DNA from: Herbaspirillum sp.
GTDB lineage: Bacteria > Pseudomonadota > Gammaproteobacteria > Burkholderiales > Burkholderiaceae_D
Direction of reading: 5' to 3'
DNA: 39,174 nt
Assembly: GCA_028291765.1 (NCBI GenBank)
Contig: JAQGNR010000077.1
Coordinates: 1-39,174 of the forward strand
The translations under genes were made by a program, and so were the position numbers. Below, one piece after another: positions 1-8,973 of this stretch. Position 1 is the first letter of the stretch; each line of letters opens with the position of its first letter. The notes beneath the pieces were generated by a model. It did no database searches. It was not told the DNA's origin and saw nothing but the letters and a program-made list of their open reading frames with translations.

Positions 1-43
1 TCGCCAGCGTAATGAGCGTATCTAATGCAGTAGGGGTAGCCAT
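1..43 (-). CDS. fliJ: FliJ, flagellar export chaperone (5' end only)
   Basis: Only the first 14 codons lie in the window. They read MATPTALDTLITLA from an ATG at 41-43 and run off the left edge. This resembles the usual FliJ start, where a short polar stretch leads into a 'LDTLI.LA' helix. It sits 34 nt downstream of the fliI stop, where fliJ belongs in the fliFGHIJ order. FliJ is a small coiled-coil protein that acts with the FliI-FliH ATPase complex in flagellar type III export. The call rests on position and a short match, so the identity is likely but not certain. Confidence 0.72.
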   Translation of the reverse strand, partial: MATPTALDTLITLA

Positions 44-77
44 GCTCGATGATTATATTTTGAAATGGCGGGCCCGA

Positions 78-1487
78 TCACTCGAATAGAGAGGTAAGTT
101 GCCCCAAGCTCTCGGACACATCGACCCTTTCGTTAATGCCTTGTTGCAAAAAAGCTTCGATTTGCGGGTAGAGACGGATCGCCTGATCGAGGACCGGATC
201 GCTTCCCGCGCTGTAGGCGCCGACGTTGATCAGGTCGCGATTGCGCTGGTAGCGTGAATACAGCTGCTTGAGCTGGCGCGTCAATTGCTGGTGTTGCGGC
301 GAGGTAATGCTGTGCATGGCGCGGCTGATCGATTGTTCGATGTCGATCGCGGGGTAGTGGCCGCTTTCGGCCAAGGCGCGTTCGAGGACGATGTGGCCGT
401 CCAGAATCGCCCGCGCCGCGTCGGCAATGGGATCCTGTTGATCGTCGCCCTCGGTCAAAACGGTATAAAACGCGGTAATCGAGCCGCTGCCTTCGCGGCC
501 GTTGCCGGCGCGCTCCACCAGCACCGGCAGTTTGGCAAATACCGAGGGCGGATAGCCCTTGGTGGCGGGCGGCTCGCCGATGGCCAGCGCGATTTCGCGC
601 TGCGCCATGGCATAGCGGGTCAGCGAATCCATGATCAGCAGCACATGCTTGCCTTCATTGCGGAAATGTTCGGCGATGGCCGTCGCGTAGGCGGCGCCCT
701 GCAGCCGCATTAGCGGCGGGGTATCGGCGGGCGCGGCCACCACGACCGAGCGCGCGAGACCTTCGGCGCCCAGAATCTGTTCGATGAATTCTTTGACTTC
801 GCGGCCGCGCTCGCCGATCAGGCCCACCACGATGACGTCGGCGGTGGTGTAGCGCGCCATCATGCCCAGCAATACGCTTTTGCCGACGCCGGAGCCGGCG
901 AACAGCCCCATGCGCTGGCCGCGGCCGACTGTCAGCATGCTGTTGATGGTGCGCACGCCCACATCCAGGATGTCGACAATCGGTGCGCGCGACAGCGGAT
1001 TGGCCGCTCGCACGCTGAGCGGGGCCGAATGTTCGGTGTGCAGCGGGCCGAGATTGTCGAGCGGCCGGCCGGCGCCGTCGAGCACGCGTCCCAGTAATTC
1101 AGGACCGACCGGCAGCCGCCGGCTCTGGTCGGCGCTGCGGCGTTCGCCGGCGCGCAGGCTGGGGCCGGTGCGCGGCGGCGCTTTGATGATGTCCACCGGG
1201 AACACCGGCGTGCCGGGAACGATGCCTTCGACGTCGCTTTGCGGCATTAAAAACAAGCGGTCATTTTGAAAGCCCACCACTTCGGCTTCGATCAGCTTAC
1301 CGCTCGGCAGCGGTACCGAGCAGGGGCTGCCGACAGCCAGTTTGAGACCGACGGCTTCCATCACCAGGCCGGCTACGCGGGTGACCCGACCGCAGATTTG
1401 CACGGAGTCGGCCATCGCCACCAGCTCCTTGCAGTTGTGCAGGTAGGCTTGCCAGTGGCCGGTATGGGATGGGACGGGGGAAATCAT
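78..1487 (-). CDS. fliI: FliI, flagellum-specific ATP synthase (type III export ATPase)
   Basis: FliI is the cytoplasmic hexameric ATPase that energises export of flagellar rod, hook and filament subunits, working with FliH and FliJ. The 469-aa protein shows Walker A AGSGVGKS at about residues 197-204, Walker B HVLLIMDS at about 281-288, and the family stretch [19 protein letters not shown]. This is the normal length for the family. An open frame extends upstream to 1595, but the ATG at 1485-1487 overlaps the fliH stop as ATGA, typical of translational coupling, and gives the usual N-terminal length. The longer version would begin deep inside fliH. It is the fourth gene of the fliF-G-H-I-J operon. 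Confidence 0.96.
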   Translation of the reverse strand: MISPVPSHTGHWQAYLHNCKELVAMADSVQICGRVTRVAGLVMEAVGLKLAVGSPCSVPLPSGKLIEAEVVGFQNDRLFLMPQSDVEGIVPGTPVFPVDIIKAPPRTGPSLRAGERRSADQSRRLPVGPELLGRVLDGAGRPLDNLGPLHTEHSAPLSVRAANPLSRAPIVDILDVGVRTINSMLTVGRGQRMGLFAGSGVGKSVLLGMMARYTTADVIVVGLIGERGREVKEFIEQILGAEGLARSVVVAAPADTPPLMRLQGAAYATAIAEHFRNEGKHVLLIMDSLTRYAMAQREIALAIGEPPATKGYPPSVFAKLPVLVERAGNGREGSGSITAFYTVLTEGDDQQDPIADAARAILDGHIVLERALAESGHYPAIDIEQSISRAMHSITSPQHQQLTRQLKQLYSRYQRNRDLINVGAYSAGSDPVLDQAIRLYPQIEAFLQQGINERVDVSESLGQLTSLFE

Positions 1488-2182
1488 GTGCCGGGCGCGA
1501 GCCAGTCGGATTCTTTGCTGAGCGAGGCGGCGATACGGCGCCAACGGGTCGCGCTGCTGCCGTCGATCAGGTTGGCGGCATTGTCGACGCGGCAACTGCC
1601 GCGCTCGATATCTTCATTGGCGGCGATCAGCCAGCCGTTGGCGCTGAGGTCTTCGCCGATATGTTTGCGCACCAGTTCGGCGTCGTCGGGATGCAGGCTC
1701 AGCGTAGCCGGCAATTGCAGGCCGGGCAGGGCATGCATGGTGGCGCTGACAATCGGCAAGACCAGTTCCGGACGGATCGGCAAGGCCGTTTTGAGCATGG
1801 CTTTGGCGATGTCCAAGGCCAGGTCCAGCAATTGCGGCGCGATCGTTTCGCCGCTGGCGGCAACCTCGGTGGCGAAACTGACGGCGATTTCGCGCAGTTG
1901 CTGCAACACGACGGTATTGTCTTGCATGCCTACTTCGAAGGCGCTGCGCGCGCCCGCCGCGTAGCCGGCGTCGTGCCCTTGCTTTAACCCTGCGGCATAG
2001 GCTTCTTCATGCGCCTGGGCGCGGATTGCCGCCAGTTCTTCTTCGGTCACGAGCGGCACGGGAATCGTTTCTGCCGGCTCGATTTCAGGCACGTCCACAC
2101 CGCGGCCCTGTTCGTCGAAGGACGCCATTTCCCAGCGCTGATAAGGCGTCATCAATTCTTTGGGGAGGCGTTTGGAATTCAT
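1484..2182 (-). CDS. fliH: FliH, flagellar assembly protein and FliI regulator
   Basis: FliH is the peripheral stator of the flagellar export ATPase. It binds FliI and docks it at the C-ring. The 232-aa product has a charged N-terminus, a Glu/Ala-rich helical segment with small-xxx-small spacing (about residues 50-90, '[21 protein letters not shown]'-like, matching the GxxxG/AxxxG helix typical of FliH) and a C-terminal domain ending in the 'DDAEL...W' and 'RGSCRVD' region conserved in FliH/YscL/HrpE proteins. It lies 36 nt after fliG and overlaps fliI by 4 nt (ATGA). Identity is secure from position and pattern, since FliH sequences are weakly conserved. Confidence 0.93.
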   Translation of the reverse strand: MNSKRLPKELMTPYQRWEMASFDEQGRGVDVPEIEPAETIPVPLVTEEELAAIRAQAHEEAYAAGLKQGHDAGYAAGARSAFEVGMQDNTVVLQQLREIAVSFATEVAASGETIAPQLLDLALDIAKAMLKTALPIRPELVLPIVSATMHALPGLQLPATLSLHPDDAELVRKHIGEDLSANGWLIAANEDIERGSCRVDNAANLIDGSSATRWRRIAASLSKESDWLAPGT

Positions 2183-2218
2183 TTCGCCAAGCGCCGCGAG
2201 AGGCGCGCAAAAGGGGGC

Positions 2219-3217
2219 TTAAACGAAGGCATCGTCGCCTTTCGCGCCCAGCACGATTTCGCCTTCGTCGGACAGGCGGCGCACGATTTGCAGAATCGCT
2301 TTTTGCTGGGCATCGACTTCGGACAGCCGCACCGGTCCTTTGGATTCCAGATCTTCGCGCATCATTTCGGCCGCGCGCTGCGACATATTGCTGAAGATTT
2401 TTTCGCGCAGGTCCTGTGATGCGCCCTTGAGTGCAATGATCAGCGATTCCGACTGTACTTCGCGCAACAGCATTTGAATGCCGCGGCCGTCGATTTCGAG
2501 AATGTTTTCGAAGACGAACATTTCGTCCATGATCTTTTGCGCCATGTCTTCATCGTAGGCGCGCAGATTGTTCATCACGGAGGTTTCGATTTCGCCGCTC
2601 AGGAAGTTGAGAATTTCAGCCGCGGCGCGGATGCCGCCCATTTGCTGTTTCTTCAGGCTTTCGTTGCCGGTCAGCAGTTTGGTCAGCACATCGTTGAGTT
2701 CGCGCAAGGCGGCCGGCTGCACGCCGTCCAGTGTGGCGATACGCAATACCACGTCGTTGCGCAGGCGCTCCGAAAAGGTATTGATGATGTCGCATGCGTG
2801 ATAGCGCTCCAGGTGGACCAGAATGGTGGCGATAATTTGCGGGTGTTCATTGCGGATCAGCTCGCCCACCGATTGCGCATCCATCCACTTCAGGCTTTCG
2901 ATGCCGCTGGCGTCGCGTCCGCCCAGAATGCGATTGAGCAGCGAGGAGGCCTTGTCGTCGCCCAGCGCCTTGGTCAGCACGCTGCGGATGTATTCGTCGG
3001 AATCCAGGCCCAGCGATGAGGCGCGGCCGGATTTCTCCATGAATTCATCCAGCACTTCGGCCAGCAGCTCGTTGCTGACCCCTTTCAGGGCCGTCATCGC
3101 CGCACCCAGCTTTTGCACTTCGCGCGGGCCGAGATGCTTGAGTACTTCGGCCGCTTCATCCTCACCTAGCGCAAGCATCAGGATGGCGCCTTTTTGAACG
3201 CCGTCGCTACCACTCAT
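2219..3217 (-). CDS. fliG: FliG, flagellar motor switch protein
   Basis: FliG is the C-ring rotor subunit that contacts MotA and generates torque. It links the FliF ring to FliM. The 332-aa length is standard. The armadillo-like middle domain contains the conserved EHPQ motif at residues 124-127 (RNEHPQIIATILVHLE). The C-terminal charged torque helix region follows, with 'MMREDLESKGPVRLSEVDAQQKAIL' charges in the expected place. The start codon at 3217 overlaps the end of fliF by 11 nt, which suggests coupled translation of the two proteins that assemble together. Confidence 0.97.
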   Translation of the reverse strand: MSGSDGVQKGAILMLALGEDEAAEVLKHLGPREVQKLGAAMTALKGVSNELLAEVLDEFMEKSGRASSLGLDSDEYIRSVLTKALGDDKASSLLNRILGGRDASGIESLKWMDAQSVGELIRNEHPQIIATILVHLERYHACDIINTFSERLRNDVVLRIATLDGVQPAALRELNDVLTKLLTGNESLKKQQMGGIRAAAEILNFLSGEIETSVMNNLRAYDEDMAQKIMDEMFVFENILEIDGRGIQMLLREVQSESLIIALKGASQDLREKIFSNMSQRAAEMMREDLESKGPVRLSEVDAQQKAILQIVRRLSDEGEIVLGAKGDDAFV

Positions 3218-4964
3218 TATTGACCCATCCTTTGATTACGCTGGCGACCAGTTTCGGATCGCGTTTGGCCATTGATTTGGCAATTTCCAGGGTTTCCTTG
3301 TACGACAGGACCGGGATGAAATCCGGTTCGCCTTCGCCGGACAATTCCACGATGGCGTCCGGATCGTTGGCGATCCGTTCTGCCTCTTCCTTGGCCGCCT
3401 GTTTGGCTGCGGCGGCAGCGGCCGCGTCGGCTTTGGCTTTGGCGTCGCGCTCGGTTTTGCCGGTCAGTTTCCAGATGATCGGACGCAACATGCGGAAGTA
3501 CAGAATCATCAGAACAATGAACAGCAGCACGTATTTGGCGATCAGCAATGCCAGGGAAATCATGTTCGGTTGTTTCCACAACGGCTGGACCATTTCCGCC
3601 GGTTCGCTGTTGAACAGCGTATTGACCACGTTGAGCGAATCGCCGCGGTCTTTGTTATAGCCCATCGCCTCGCGCACCAGTTCGGTAATTTGCGTTCTTT
3701 CGGCGTCGGTCAGCGGTTTCATGCTGGACTGGCCGTTGGCGGCATAGACGCGTTTGTAATTGATTACCACGGCCACCGTCAGGCGCCTTACGCCTACCAT
3801 CGGTTGTTGTACGTAGCTGACGGTTTTATCGACTTCGTAGTTGGTGGTCGAGTCTTTCTGCAAGGCCGTCGAGGTGGCGGCCGGGACAGTGCTCGCGGCG
3901 CCCCCTGGCGTGGCTTGCGTCAGCGGTGCGGTTGCCGGTCCCGGCGGCTGATTGCTCAGCGCACCCGGTATGCCGTTCGGGGACAAGCCGCTGCCGTTGG
4001 AGGTTTCGGCGCTTTGCTGGCTGCGGATCGCGGCGGTGTTCGGGGCCTGATTCGGCTTGTAGACTTCGGCCGCCTGTTCGGTGTGGGAGAAATCGATATC
4101 GGCAGTGGCTTCGGCGCGCACATTGCCGCTGCCGACGATTGGGCTGATGATCGATTCCACGCGTTTGACGATATCCTGCTGCACGTCCTGCACGTATTTC
4201 AACTGGGTCGGATCGAGACCGGAACTATTGGATTTTTTGGCGTCGGACGAGAGCAGATTGCCGTTTTGATCGATGACGGTGACGTTTTTAGTCGGCAGTT
4301 CCGGCACGCTGGCGGCCACCAGATGCACGATCGCGCTGACTTGTTCGTTGTCGAGAATACGGCCGGCACGCAGGTTGAGGATGACCGAAGCGGTCGGTTT
4401 TTGCTGATCGCGCACGAATACGGAGGATTTCGGCAAGGCCAGATGGACGCGGGCGCCGGCCACAGAGTCCAGCGATTCGATCGAACGGGCCAGCTCGCCC
4501 TCCAGCGCGCGCTGAAAATTGACCTGTTCCAGAAATTGCGAAATGCCGAGCTTTTGATTTTCCATCAGCTCGAAACCGACATTGCCGCCTTTCGGCAATC
4601 CTTGCGCAGCCAGTTTCAGGCGCGTTTCGTGCACTACTGTTTCAGGCACCAGAATGGCGACGCCGCTATCGGAAAATTGATAAGGCACGTTCATCTGTTG
4701 CAAAGATGCGACGATAGCGCCGCCGTCACGATCGGAAAAATTGGAAAAAAGTACGCGATACTCGACTTTCTGGCTCCACATCCAGATGCCGGCCATAATC
4801 GCGATCACGGCGGCCGCAGCGACCCCCAGTAAAATGCGTTGCCCCTGCTTTGATCCGAGAAATTCAGTGATGGGGTTCGGCGCCATGGGCGGCGGGGGGG
4901 GCGTTACCGCCTCCTGCGCCTCGGTTTCCGGCGGTTTGTCCAATACACCGTCAGCTACCGCCAT
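3207..4964 (-). CDS. fliF: FliF, flagellar MS-ring protein
   Basis: FliF forms the membrane MS-ring that is the base of the basal body and the housing of the export gate. The 585-aa protein has a cytoplasmic N-terminus with a proline run (residues 22-26), a first membrane helix at about 44-63, a large periplasmic region with the ring-building motifs (for example VEYRVLFSN and the FQRALEGELARSI segment), a low-complexity periplasmic loop, and a second membrane helix at about 468-490. The C-terminal tail that binds FliG ends PKLVASVIKGWVNNEW. It is the first gene of the minus-strand operon and diverges from fliE. The proline run is encoded by an eight-G tract on the plus strand (4894-4901). Confidence 0.97.
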   Translation of the reverse strand: MAVADGVLDKPPETEAQEAVTPPPPPMAPNPITEFLGSKQGQRILLGVAAAAVIAIMAGIWMWSQKVEYRVLFSNFSDRDGGAIVASLQQMNVPYQFSDSGVAILVPETVVHETRLKLAAQGLPKGGNVGFELMENQKLGISQFLEQVNFQRALEGELARSIESLDSVAGARVHLALPKSSVFVRDQQKPTASVILNLRAGRILDNEQVSAIVHLVAASVPELPTKNVTVIDQNGNLLSSDAKKSNSSGLDPTQLKYVQDVQQDIVKRVESIISPIVGSGNVRAEATADIDFSHTEQAAEVYKPNQAPNTAAIRSQQSAETSNGSGLSPNGIPGALSNQPPGPATAPLTQATPGGAASTVPAATSTALQKDSTTNYEVDKTVSYVQQPMVGVRRLTVAVVINYKRVYAANGQSSMKPLTDAERTQITELVREAMGYNKDRGDSLNVVNTLFNSEPAEMVQPLWKQPNMISLALLIAKYVLLFIVLMILYFRMLRPIIWKLTGKTERDAKAKADAAAAAAAKQAAKEEAERIANDPDAIVELSGEGEPDFIPVLSYKETLEIAKSMAKRDPKLVASVIKGWVNNEW

Positions 4965-5202
4965 GATGCTTCTCTCTGTATGTGACGGTAAATGTTGATT
5001 TGCTTCACTGATTCCTCGTCCAAAATATTTATAGCCGTATTCTGGATTGTCCGTTGTCGGGCCGGATTTAATCAGCCGAATAGAGTGATGATTCCATCGC
5101 TAATTAGCTCGTCCGGGCAGGGGCGCCGTGATAAATTACACACGTCGGAATTGCGGCTGTAGTAATGGAATGGGCCGCAGCGTGAATTCAAGGGGGAAGA
5201 AC
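4965..5202. other. Divergent fliF / fliE control region
   Basis: This 238-nt stretch must hold the promoters of both the fliFGHIJ operon and fliE. I looked for sigma-28 (TAAAGTTT-N11-GCCGATAA) and sigma-54 (TGGCAC-N5-TTGC) promoters on both strands and found no convincing match. GCCGAATA near 5077 lacks a suitable -35. The promoters are probably sigma-70 types activated by a flagellar master regulator, which is inference only. Confidence 0.4.
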
Positions 5203-5577
5203 GTGGAAACCGGGTCGGGCGGCATCAGCGGTGTAATCGACACCAGTAAAATCGAGGCCATGGTGGCGCAATTGAAGGCGGCCGCGGCGCGCGCCAGCGG
5301 TAGTGTGGCGCCCACCGAGGACGCCGCGCAAGCAAGCGAAACTGCGGCGCCGAGAACGGACTTTGCCAGCGTCCTGAAATCGACGCTGGATGGCGTTAGT
5401 ACGCTGCAGGGGCAGGCCAGTCAGCTATCGAAAGCCTACACGTTGGGCGACAATAGCGTCAGTTTGTCGGACGCTATGATTGCTGGACAAAAAGCCAACA
5501 TTGCATTACAGACCACAATTCAGGTGCGCAACAAGCTGGTGACGGCTTATACCGAGATTATGAATATGCAGGTGTAG
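5203..5577 (+). CDS. fliE: FliE, flagellar hook-basal body adaptor
   Basis: FliE is the small rod-proximal protein that joins the MS-ring to the rod and is exported early. The C-terminal part carries the family signature: a DFASVLKSTLDGVSTLQGQA segment followed by LGDNSVSLSDAMIAGQKANIALQTTIQVRNKLVTAYTEIMNMQV. The open frame can start at an ATG at 5128 (149 aa) or 5170, but neither has a ribosome-binding site. The GTG at 5203-5205 is preceded by AGGGGG at 5190-5195 with 7 nt spacing. It gives 124 aa, close to the family size, so it is preferred. Two stops (TAG TAG) end the gene. It is transcribed away from fliF and followed by a strong terminator. Confidence 0.93.
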   Translation: METGSGGISGVIDTSKIEAMVAQLKAAAARASGSVAPTEDAAQASETAAPRTDFASVLKSTLDGVSTLQGQASQLSKAYTLGDNSVSLSDAMIAGQKANIALQTTIQVRNKLVTAYTEIMNMQV

Positions 5578-5651
5578 TAGGGGCGCGGGGTGTGGAAAGG
5601 GGAAGGGCATGCTAAATGCCTCCGGTTGTGACAAAAAGAAGAAGAAAAAGG

Positions 5652-5682
5652 AAAAGGCTGATGAGAATCAGCCTTTTTTTTT
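5652..5682 (+). terminator. Rho-independent terminator after fliE
   Basis: A perfect 11-bp stem (5652-5662 with 5667-5677) closes a GAGA tetraloop and runs into nine T residues. It lies 75 nt past the fliE stop. The motif AGCC followed by T6-T9 then recurs twice more, to about 5704. Confidence 0.92.
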
Positions 5683-5777
5683 AGCCTTTTTTTCAGCCTT
5701 TTTTCTTGGGTGCGCAATGCACACTGTGCACTGTGCCGGGGCTGCAATGCTCACCGGGTGGTGATTGCAGCAGCCTG

Positions 5778-6533
5778 CTATAGCATGCCAGCGGCCTTGG
5801 CGTTCTGCTCGCGTTCGGCTTTAGTGATGAAGCGCTGGATCGCACCCAGTGCGCCGCGCCCGATATCGACAAATTCGCAGCCGTAGCGGTTGACTGTCTT
5901 GCCGGTGGTCAGCTTGACTTCCTTGAAGCCGCGCACGGCAAGCTTGATCGGAATAACCGGACCGTCGCTCAGATCCAGTATGCAATTTTCATAGATGGTG
6001 CCAAGCGAGCCGTCCAGAATACATTTGTCGTCGGTCAGGCCGATGCCGCCGGCGCTGATGTTGTAGAGCATGGTGACGATAGGCATGACGACGCCGTCTT
6101 CGCGCGTCACATTGATGGTGCATTTGATCGGTTTGGCCATCTGCGTGGCAATGCGAAAATATTCGCGGCGCTGCAGGCGGATCAGGCTGGCAGGGATCGG
6201 TACGCTCAGCGCTGCCCGGCCATCGTATTCGGTGCTATCGGCGCGGTCGGCCGCAAAAGTGATCCGGATACTGTTGTAGAGCGCTTCGAACGCTATTTTC
6301 GTGCTTTCAAGTATGTGTTCGTTCAGGACGGCGCTTGGCGCCGAGTCCATGATAAGTGCGTTGTTATCTTCGTCAACTTCCAGAATGGACGTAATGACAG
6401 ACTCAGAGCCGCCTTTGATCATCAGGCTGAGGAGTTGATTTCGATCCATCATACTGTTGAGTAGGGATACGATTTCGCGCCGGGAGCTTACCCGGAAAGG
6501 ATTGTCGTCTGAGTGGTCGTCGTCGTTGAGCAT
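5778..6533 (-). CDS. ycgR: YcgR-type flagellar brake protein (PilZ domain)
   Basis: YcgR-family proteins bind cyclic di-GMP and slow the flagellar motor by contacting MotA/FliG. The 251-aa protein has an N-terminal YcgR domain (about residues 15-115) and a C-terminal PilZ domain (about 120-240). The two c-di-GMP binding signatures are present: R123-xxx-R127 within QRREYFR, and NISAGG at 158-163, matching the (D/N)xSxxG motif. The protein is soluble with no membrane segment. It is the last gene of the minus-strand flagellar late-gene series and faces fliE tail to tail across the terminator region. The key residues are intact, so it should bind c-di-GMP. Confidence 0.92.
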   Translation of the reverse strand: MLNDDDHSDDNPFRVSSRREIVSLLNSMMDRNQLLSLMIKGGSESVITSILEVDEDNNALIMDSAPSAVLNEHILESTKIAFEALYNSIRITFAADRADSTEYDGRAALSVPIPASLIRLQRREYFRIATQMAKPIKCTINVTREDGVVMPIVTMLYNISAGGIGLTDDKCILDGSLGTIYENCILDLSDGPVIPIKLAVRGFKEVKLTTGKTVNRYGCEFVDIGRGALGAIQRFITKAEREQNAKAAGML

Positions 6534-6603
6534 CTTGGAATAGGAATTCTGCGCTAGCTTGATTTAGTGACTTTTTGTAAAGAATTGTGTGCCGTATGAT
6601 ACA

Positions 6604-6882
6604 TCACTGCTCTTGCGAATGCATGTTCTCTATGCGGTAAAGCCACGCTAATAACTCAGCCACCGCACGGTATAAAGCTGGCGGTATTTGCTGATCCAGG
6701 TCGACTTGCATCAATAAAGATACCAATTCCTTGGACTCATGCACAAAAACGCCATGTTCCCTGGCGCGCGAGATGATTTCTTCGGCAATCAGGCCACTGC
6801 CTTTTGCGACTACTTTGGGGGCGCTTTGGCCGGCCAGATAGGCCAGCGCGACGGCATTTTGCATGGGTTTATTCTGCTGCAT
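6604..6882 (-). CDS. FlhB C-terminal-domain paralogue (FlhX-like export-switch fragment)
   Basis: The 92-aa product matches only the cytoplasmic tail of FlhB-family export switch proteins. It has AVALAY, then SAPKVVAKGSGLIAEEII, then a spacer and IPPALYRAVAELLAWLYRIE, in the order found in full FlhB. The four transmembrane helices and the self-cleaving NPTH motif are absent, and the protein begins almost exactly where the released C-terminal FlhB fragment would begin. Such stand-alone paralogues are known in some flagellate bacteria and can replace the FlhB tail. It starts 3 nt after the fliK stop, and FliK is the partner that flips FlhB specificity, so the pair is probably co-translated. Confidence 0.9.
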   Translation of the reverse strand: MQQNKPMQNAVALAYLAGQSAPKVVAKGSGLIAEEIISRAREHGVFVHESKELVSLLMQVDLDQQIPPALYRAVAELLAWLYRIENMHSQEQ

Positions 6883-6885
6883 GGC

Positions 6886-8091
6886 TCAGCCCGGCCCTTC
6901 TCGTTTGACGATCAGGGAATCCAGTGACGAGCCGGCGGCGGCCATCGAATCGACCAGCTCGCTGCCGTGCGAACGCAGGGCGTTGGTGGTGCTTTCGTTG
7001 TTGGTGCGGATCTGCATGTGGATCTGATTGCCGACCAGCCGGATCGAGGCCGCCACCGTACCCAGATGCTCAAAATTGAAACGCACCACGCTTTGCCATG
7101 AGGGTTGGGCTTCCTGACCATCGGGTCGCGGTGTTTGCTGGCTGTTGTCGCGCGCGATGTCCCATTGCATGTGTTGTCCCGGCCAGACTTCGCCCTGCCA
7201 CGTAATACGCTGTTGGTCGAGCGTGTTCAATTGGACATTGACGATATTGCCTATTTCCGTACTGGCTGCATTGGGGCGCGTCAGTAATGCCGTGTTGTCG
7301 ATGGCGTGGCCGATCTGCGCTTGCGGCTCGCGTTGCAGATCGGCCAGGGCGCGCGTGCCATCGACCCACTGGGCGACGTGCGATTCGTAAAAAGCGCCGC
7401 TGAGGCTGACGCTGTTTTGCAAGGCATTGGCGATTTGCGGTGTCGGCATGGTGGGCGGGCCAGTCAGCGCCGGGGTGCGGGGGGCGATGACGGCCGGATT
7501 GCCGCTCGGCTGTGCCTGCAGCAAATTGTTGATCAACTGGCCGGCAGTACTGAGCGTGATATTGACGCTGCTGGGCAGGGGCGGCGCGCCCGGTGGCGCA
7601 CTGGGTGCATTTGCGATGCCGCCGGCCGCAGCAGCCGAGCCGGCACCGCGCAGGGCGGGGCCGCTGACGCCAAGTTCGGTCTGCGCCAGGCTGGGGCCGC
7701 CGGGGTTGCCGGCGTTGCCGATGTTGCCACCAATGGGCGGGCGGACTGCGGCGCCGAGTCCAGCGGTTGATTCTTCCTGGCTCGACTCGGGCTCGACTTG
7801 CATCGAGAAGGTGGGACGTGGATCTTTTGATGTGACGGTCAGTAGTATCGAAGCGCCCGCGCGGGCATTGGCCGGCAGCACCATGCGGGCCGCAGTTTCA
7901 CCGATTTTGACCAGGGCCGAGCCATCCTGGAAGAGCGAGACGACTTTGGCCTGGATTTGCTGGCCGATTGCGAATTGATCGAGGCGGCTAATTGTTGCCA
8001 GCCGCGGGTCGGTTGCCGCCAGCGCTGCGGGGGCCGGATCAACGCTGGTAACAGGATGAACGAGCGTCCCTAGATCGGCCCCGGGAAGCAT
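6886..8091 (-). CDS. fliK: FliK, flagellar hook-length control protein
   Basis: FliK measures hook length and switches export from hook to filament subunits through FlhB. The 401-aa protein has a variable Ala/Gly/Pro-rich middle (about residues 110-210) and a recognisable C-terminal FliK domain with VVRFNFEHLGTVAASIRLVGNQIHMQIRTNN, followed by a segment ending SSLDSLIVKREG. The middle is low complexity, as expected for a molecular ruler. It lies 4 nt after fliT and 3 nt before the FlhB-like gene, within a compact minus-strand series. The identity of the N-terminal two thirds rests on position, while the C-terminal domain is clear. Confidence 0.9.
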   Translation of the reverse strand: MLPGADLGTLVHPVTSVDPAPAALAATDPRLATISRLDQFAIGQQIQAKVVSLFQDGSALVKIGETAARMVLPANARAGASILLTVTSKDPRPTFSMQVEPESSQEESTAGLGAAVRPPIGGNIGNAGNPGGPSLAQTELGVSGPALRGAGSAAAAGGIANAPSAPPGAPPLPSSVNITLSTAGQLINNLLQAQPSGNPAVIAPRTPALTGPPTMPTPQIANALQNSVSLSGAFYESHVAQWVDGTRALADLQREPQAQIGHAIDNTALLTRPNAASTEIGNIVNVQLNTLDQQRITWQGEVWPGQHMQWDIARDNSQQTPRPDGQEAQPSWQSVVRFNFEHLGTVAASIRLVGNQIHMQIRTNNESTTNALRSHGSELVDSMAAAGSSLDSLIVKREGPG

Positions 8092-8095
8092 CGCT

Positions 8096-8464
8096 TCAAC
8101 CTTCTTTGCTTACACCGTATGCCCGCAGAAGTTTGCGCTCATTACTTGTATTTGAGATCAGCTGGGCCAGTTCGGTTACGCGCGGTTCGGTCAGACTGCG
8201 AATATCGCGGTCGTCGGCCAGAATTTTCTTGATAATCGCCACTTTGCGCTCGCGCAATGCATCGTTGCTGTTATCGATCCTGGTTTCGATCGCGCCGCTG
8301 TTGATGTCGGTGCCGTTCAGCTTCAATTGTTGCAGGTAGTATGCGCTGCGGCTTTCCAGCAACGTGAGCAGATCCCAGTTGCCGTTGCGGGCGGCATCCA
8401 GCATCTGGGCGCTGATGAGCGCCATGTTTTCATAAATTGGCAGCGTATCGACAGAGGCGTCCAT
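8096..8464 (-). CDS. fliT: FliT, flagellar export chaperone for FliD
   Basis: FliT is a small helical chaperone that holds the filament cap protein FliD before export and, in enterics, restrains FlhDC. The 122-aa product is helical and has the FliT-like pattern YENMALISAQMLDAARNGNWDLLTLLESRSAYYLQQL near the start. It sits 2 nt after fliS and 4 nt before fliK, in the standard fliD-fliS-fliT order. FliT proteins diverge strongly, so the order of genes supports the call as much as the sequence does. Confidence 0.88.
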   Translation of the reverse strand: MDASVDTLPIYENMALISAQMLDAARNGNWDLLTLLESRSAYYLQQLKLNGTDINSGAIETRIDNSNDALRERKVAIIKKILADDRDIRSLTEPRVTELAQLISNTSNERKLLRAYGVSKEG

Positions 8465-8466
8465 CG

Positions 8467-8934
8467 TTATATCTTTGCAAAGTGCTGGCTGGCGTGGAAG
8501 TTTTGCGCATTGCTTGCCGGATTTGCCGCATTGCCGCTGCGATCGGGATCGATCGCTTCCCAGGCTTCCTTGATCTGACTCAACAAGCCGTGCACTTCTT
8601 CAAGCAGTTCCGGCTTGTTGGTGACGTTGGCCGAGAACAGGGTGCGGCTCATGTAACTGTAAAGCGCGTCCAGATTGCCGGCAATCTCGCCGCCGCCGAC
8701 TTTATGGTTCAGGCTGGCGCGCAGGCCGTTATCGATGATCAGAATGGCTTGGGTGATCTTGCGGCCTTTTTCTATAATATTGCGTTCCTGCATATGCTTG
8801 ATCGCGAGGACGATCGCAATCGAAGCGCCGTCCATCAGCATCAACGTCAATTTGTGCGGCGTCGCGGCGGTAACGCCGGTTTCCATCGCCACATTTGCGT
8901 AAGCATTGGCGCCACGTGATGGTGATCCAAACAT
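8467..8934 (-). CDS. fliS: FliS, flagellin export chaperone
   Basis: FliS binds the disordered C-terminus of flagellin in the cytoplasm and prevents premature filament assembly. The 155-aa sequence shows the family features in order: the NAYANV start region, then [17 protein letters not shown], then [45 protein letters not shown]-type helices. The start at 8934 has AGGAG spaced 7 nt upstream. It lies 39 nt after fliD and is followed immediately by fliT. The C-terminal tail is somewhat longer than in enteric FliS (155 against about 136 aa). Confidence 0.95.
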   Translation of the reverse strand: [155 protein letters not shown]

Positions 8935-8973
8935 GATCGTTCTCCTAAGCGGGTAAAGCCGGGTATGGATTAA

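Noticed and set aside
1488-1595. N-terminal extension of FliI
   Set aside because: These 36 codons lie inside fliH in another frame and read as Arg/Gln-rich noise. The overlapping ATGA start is more likely.
3570-4832. 420-codon plus-strand open frame opposite fliF
   Set aside because: This is antisense to fliF, with no recognisable domain and a composition typical of a shadow.
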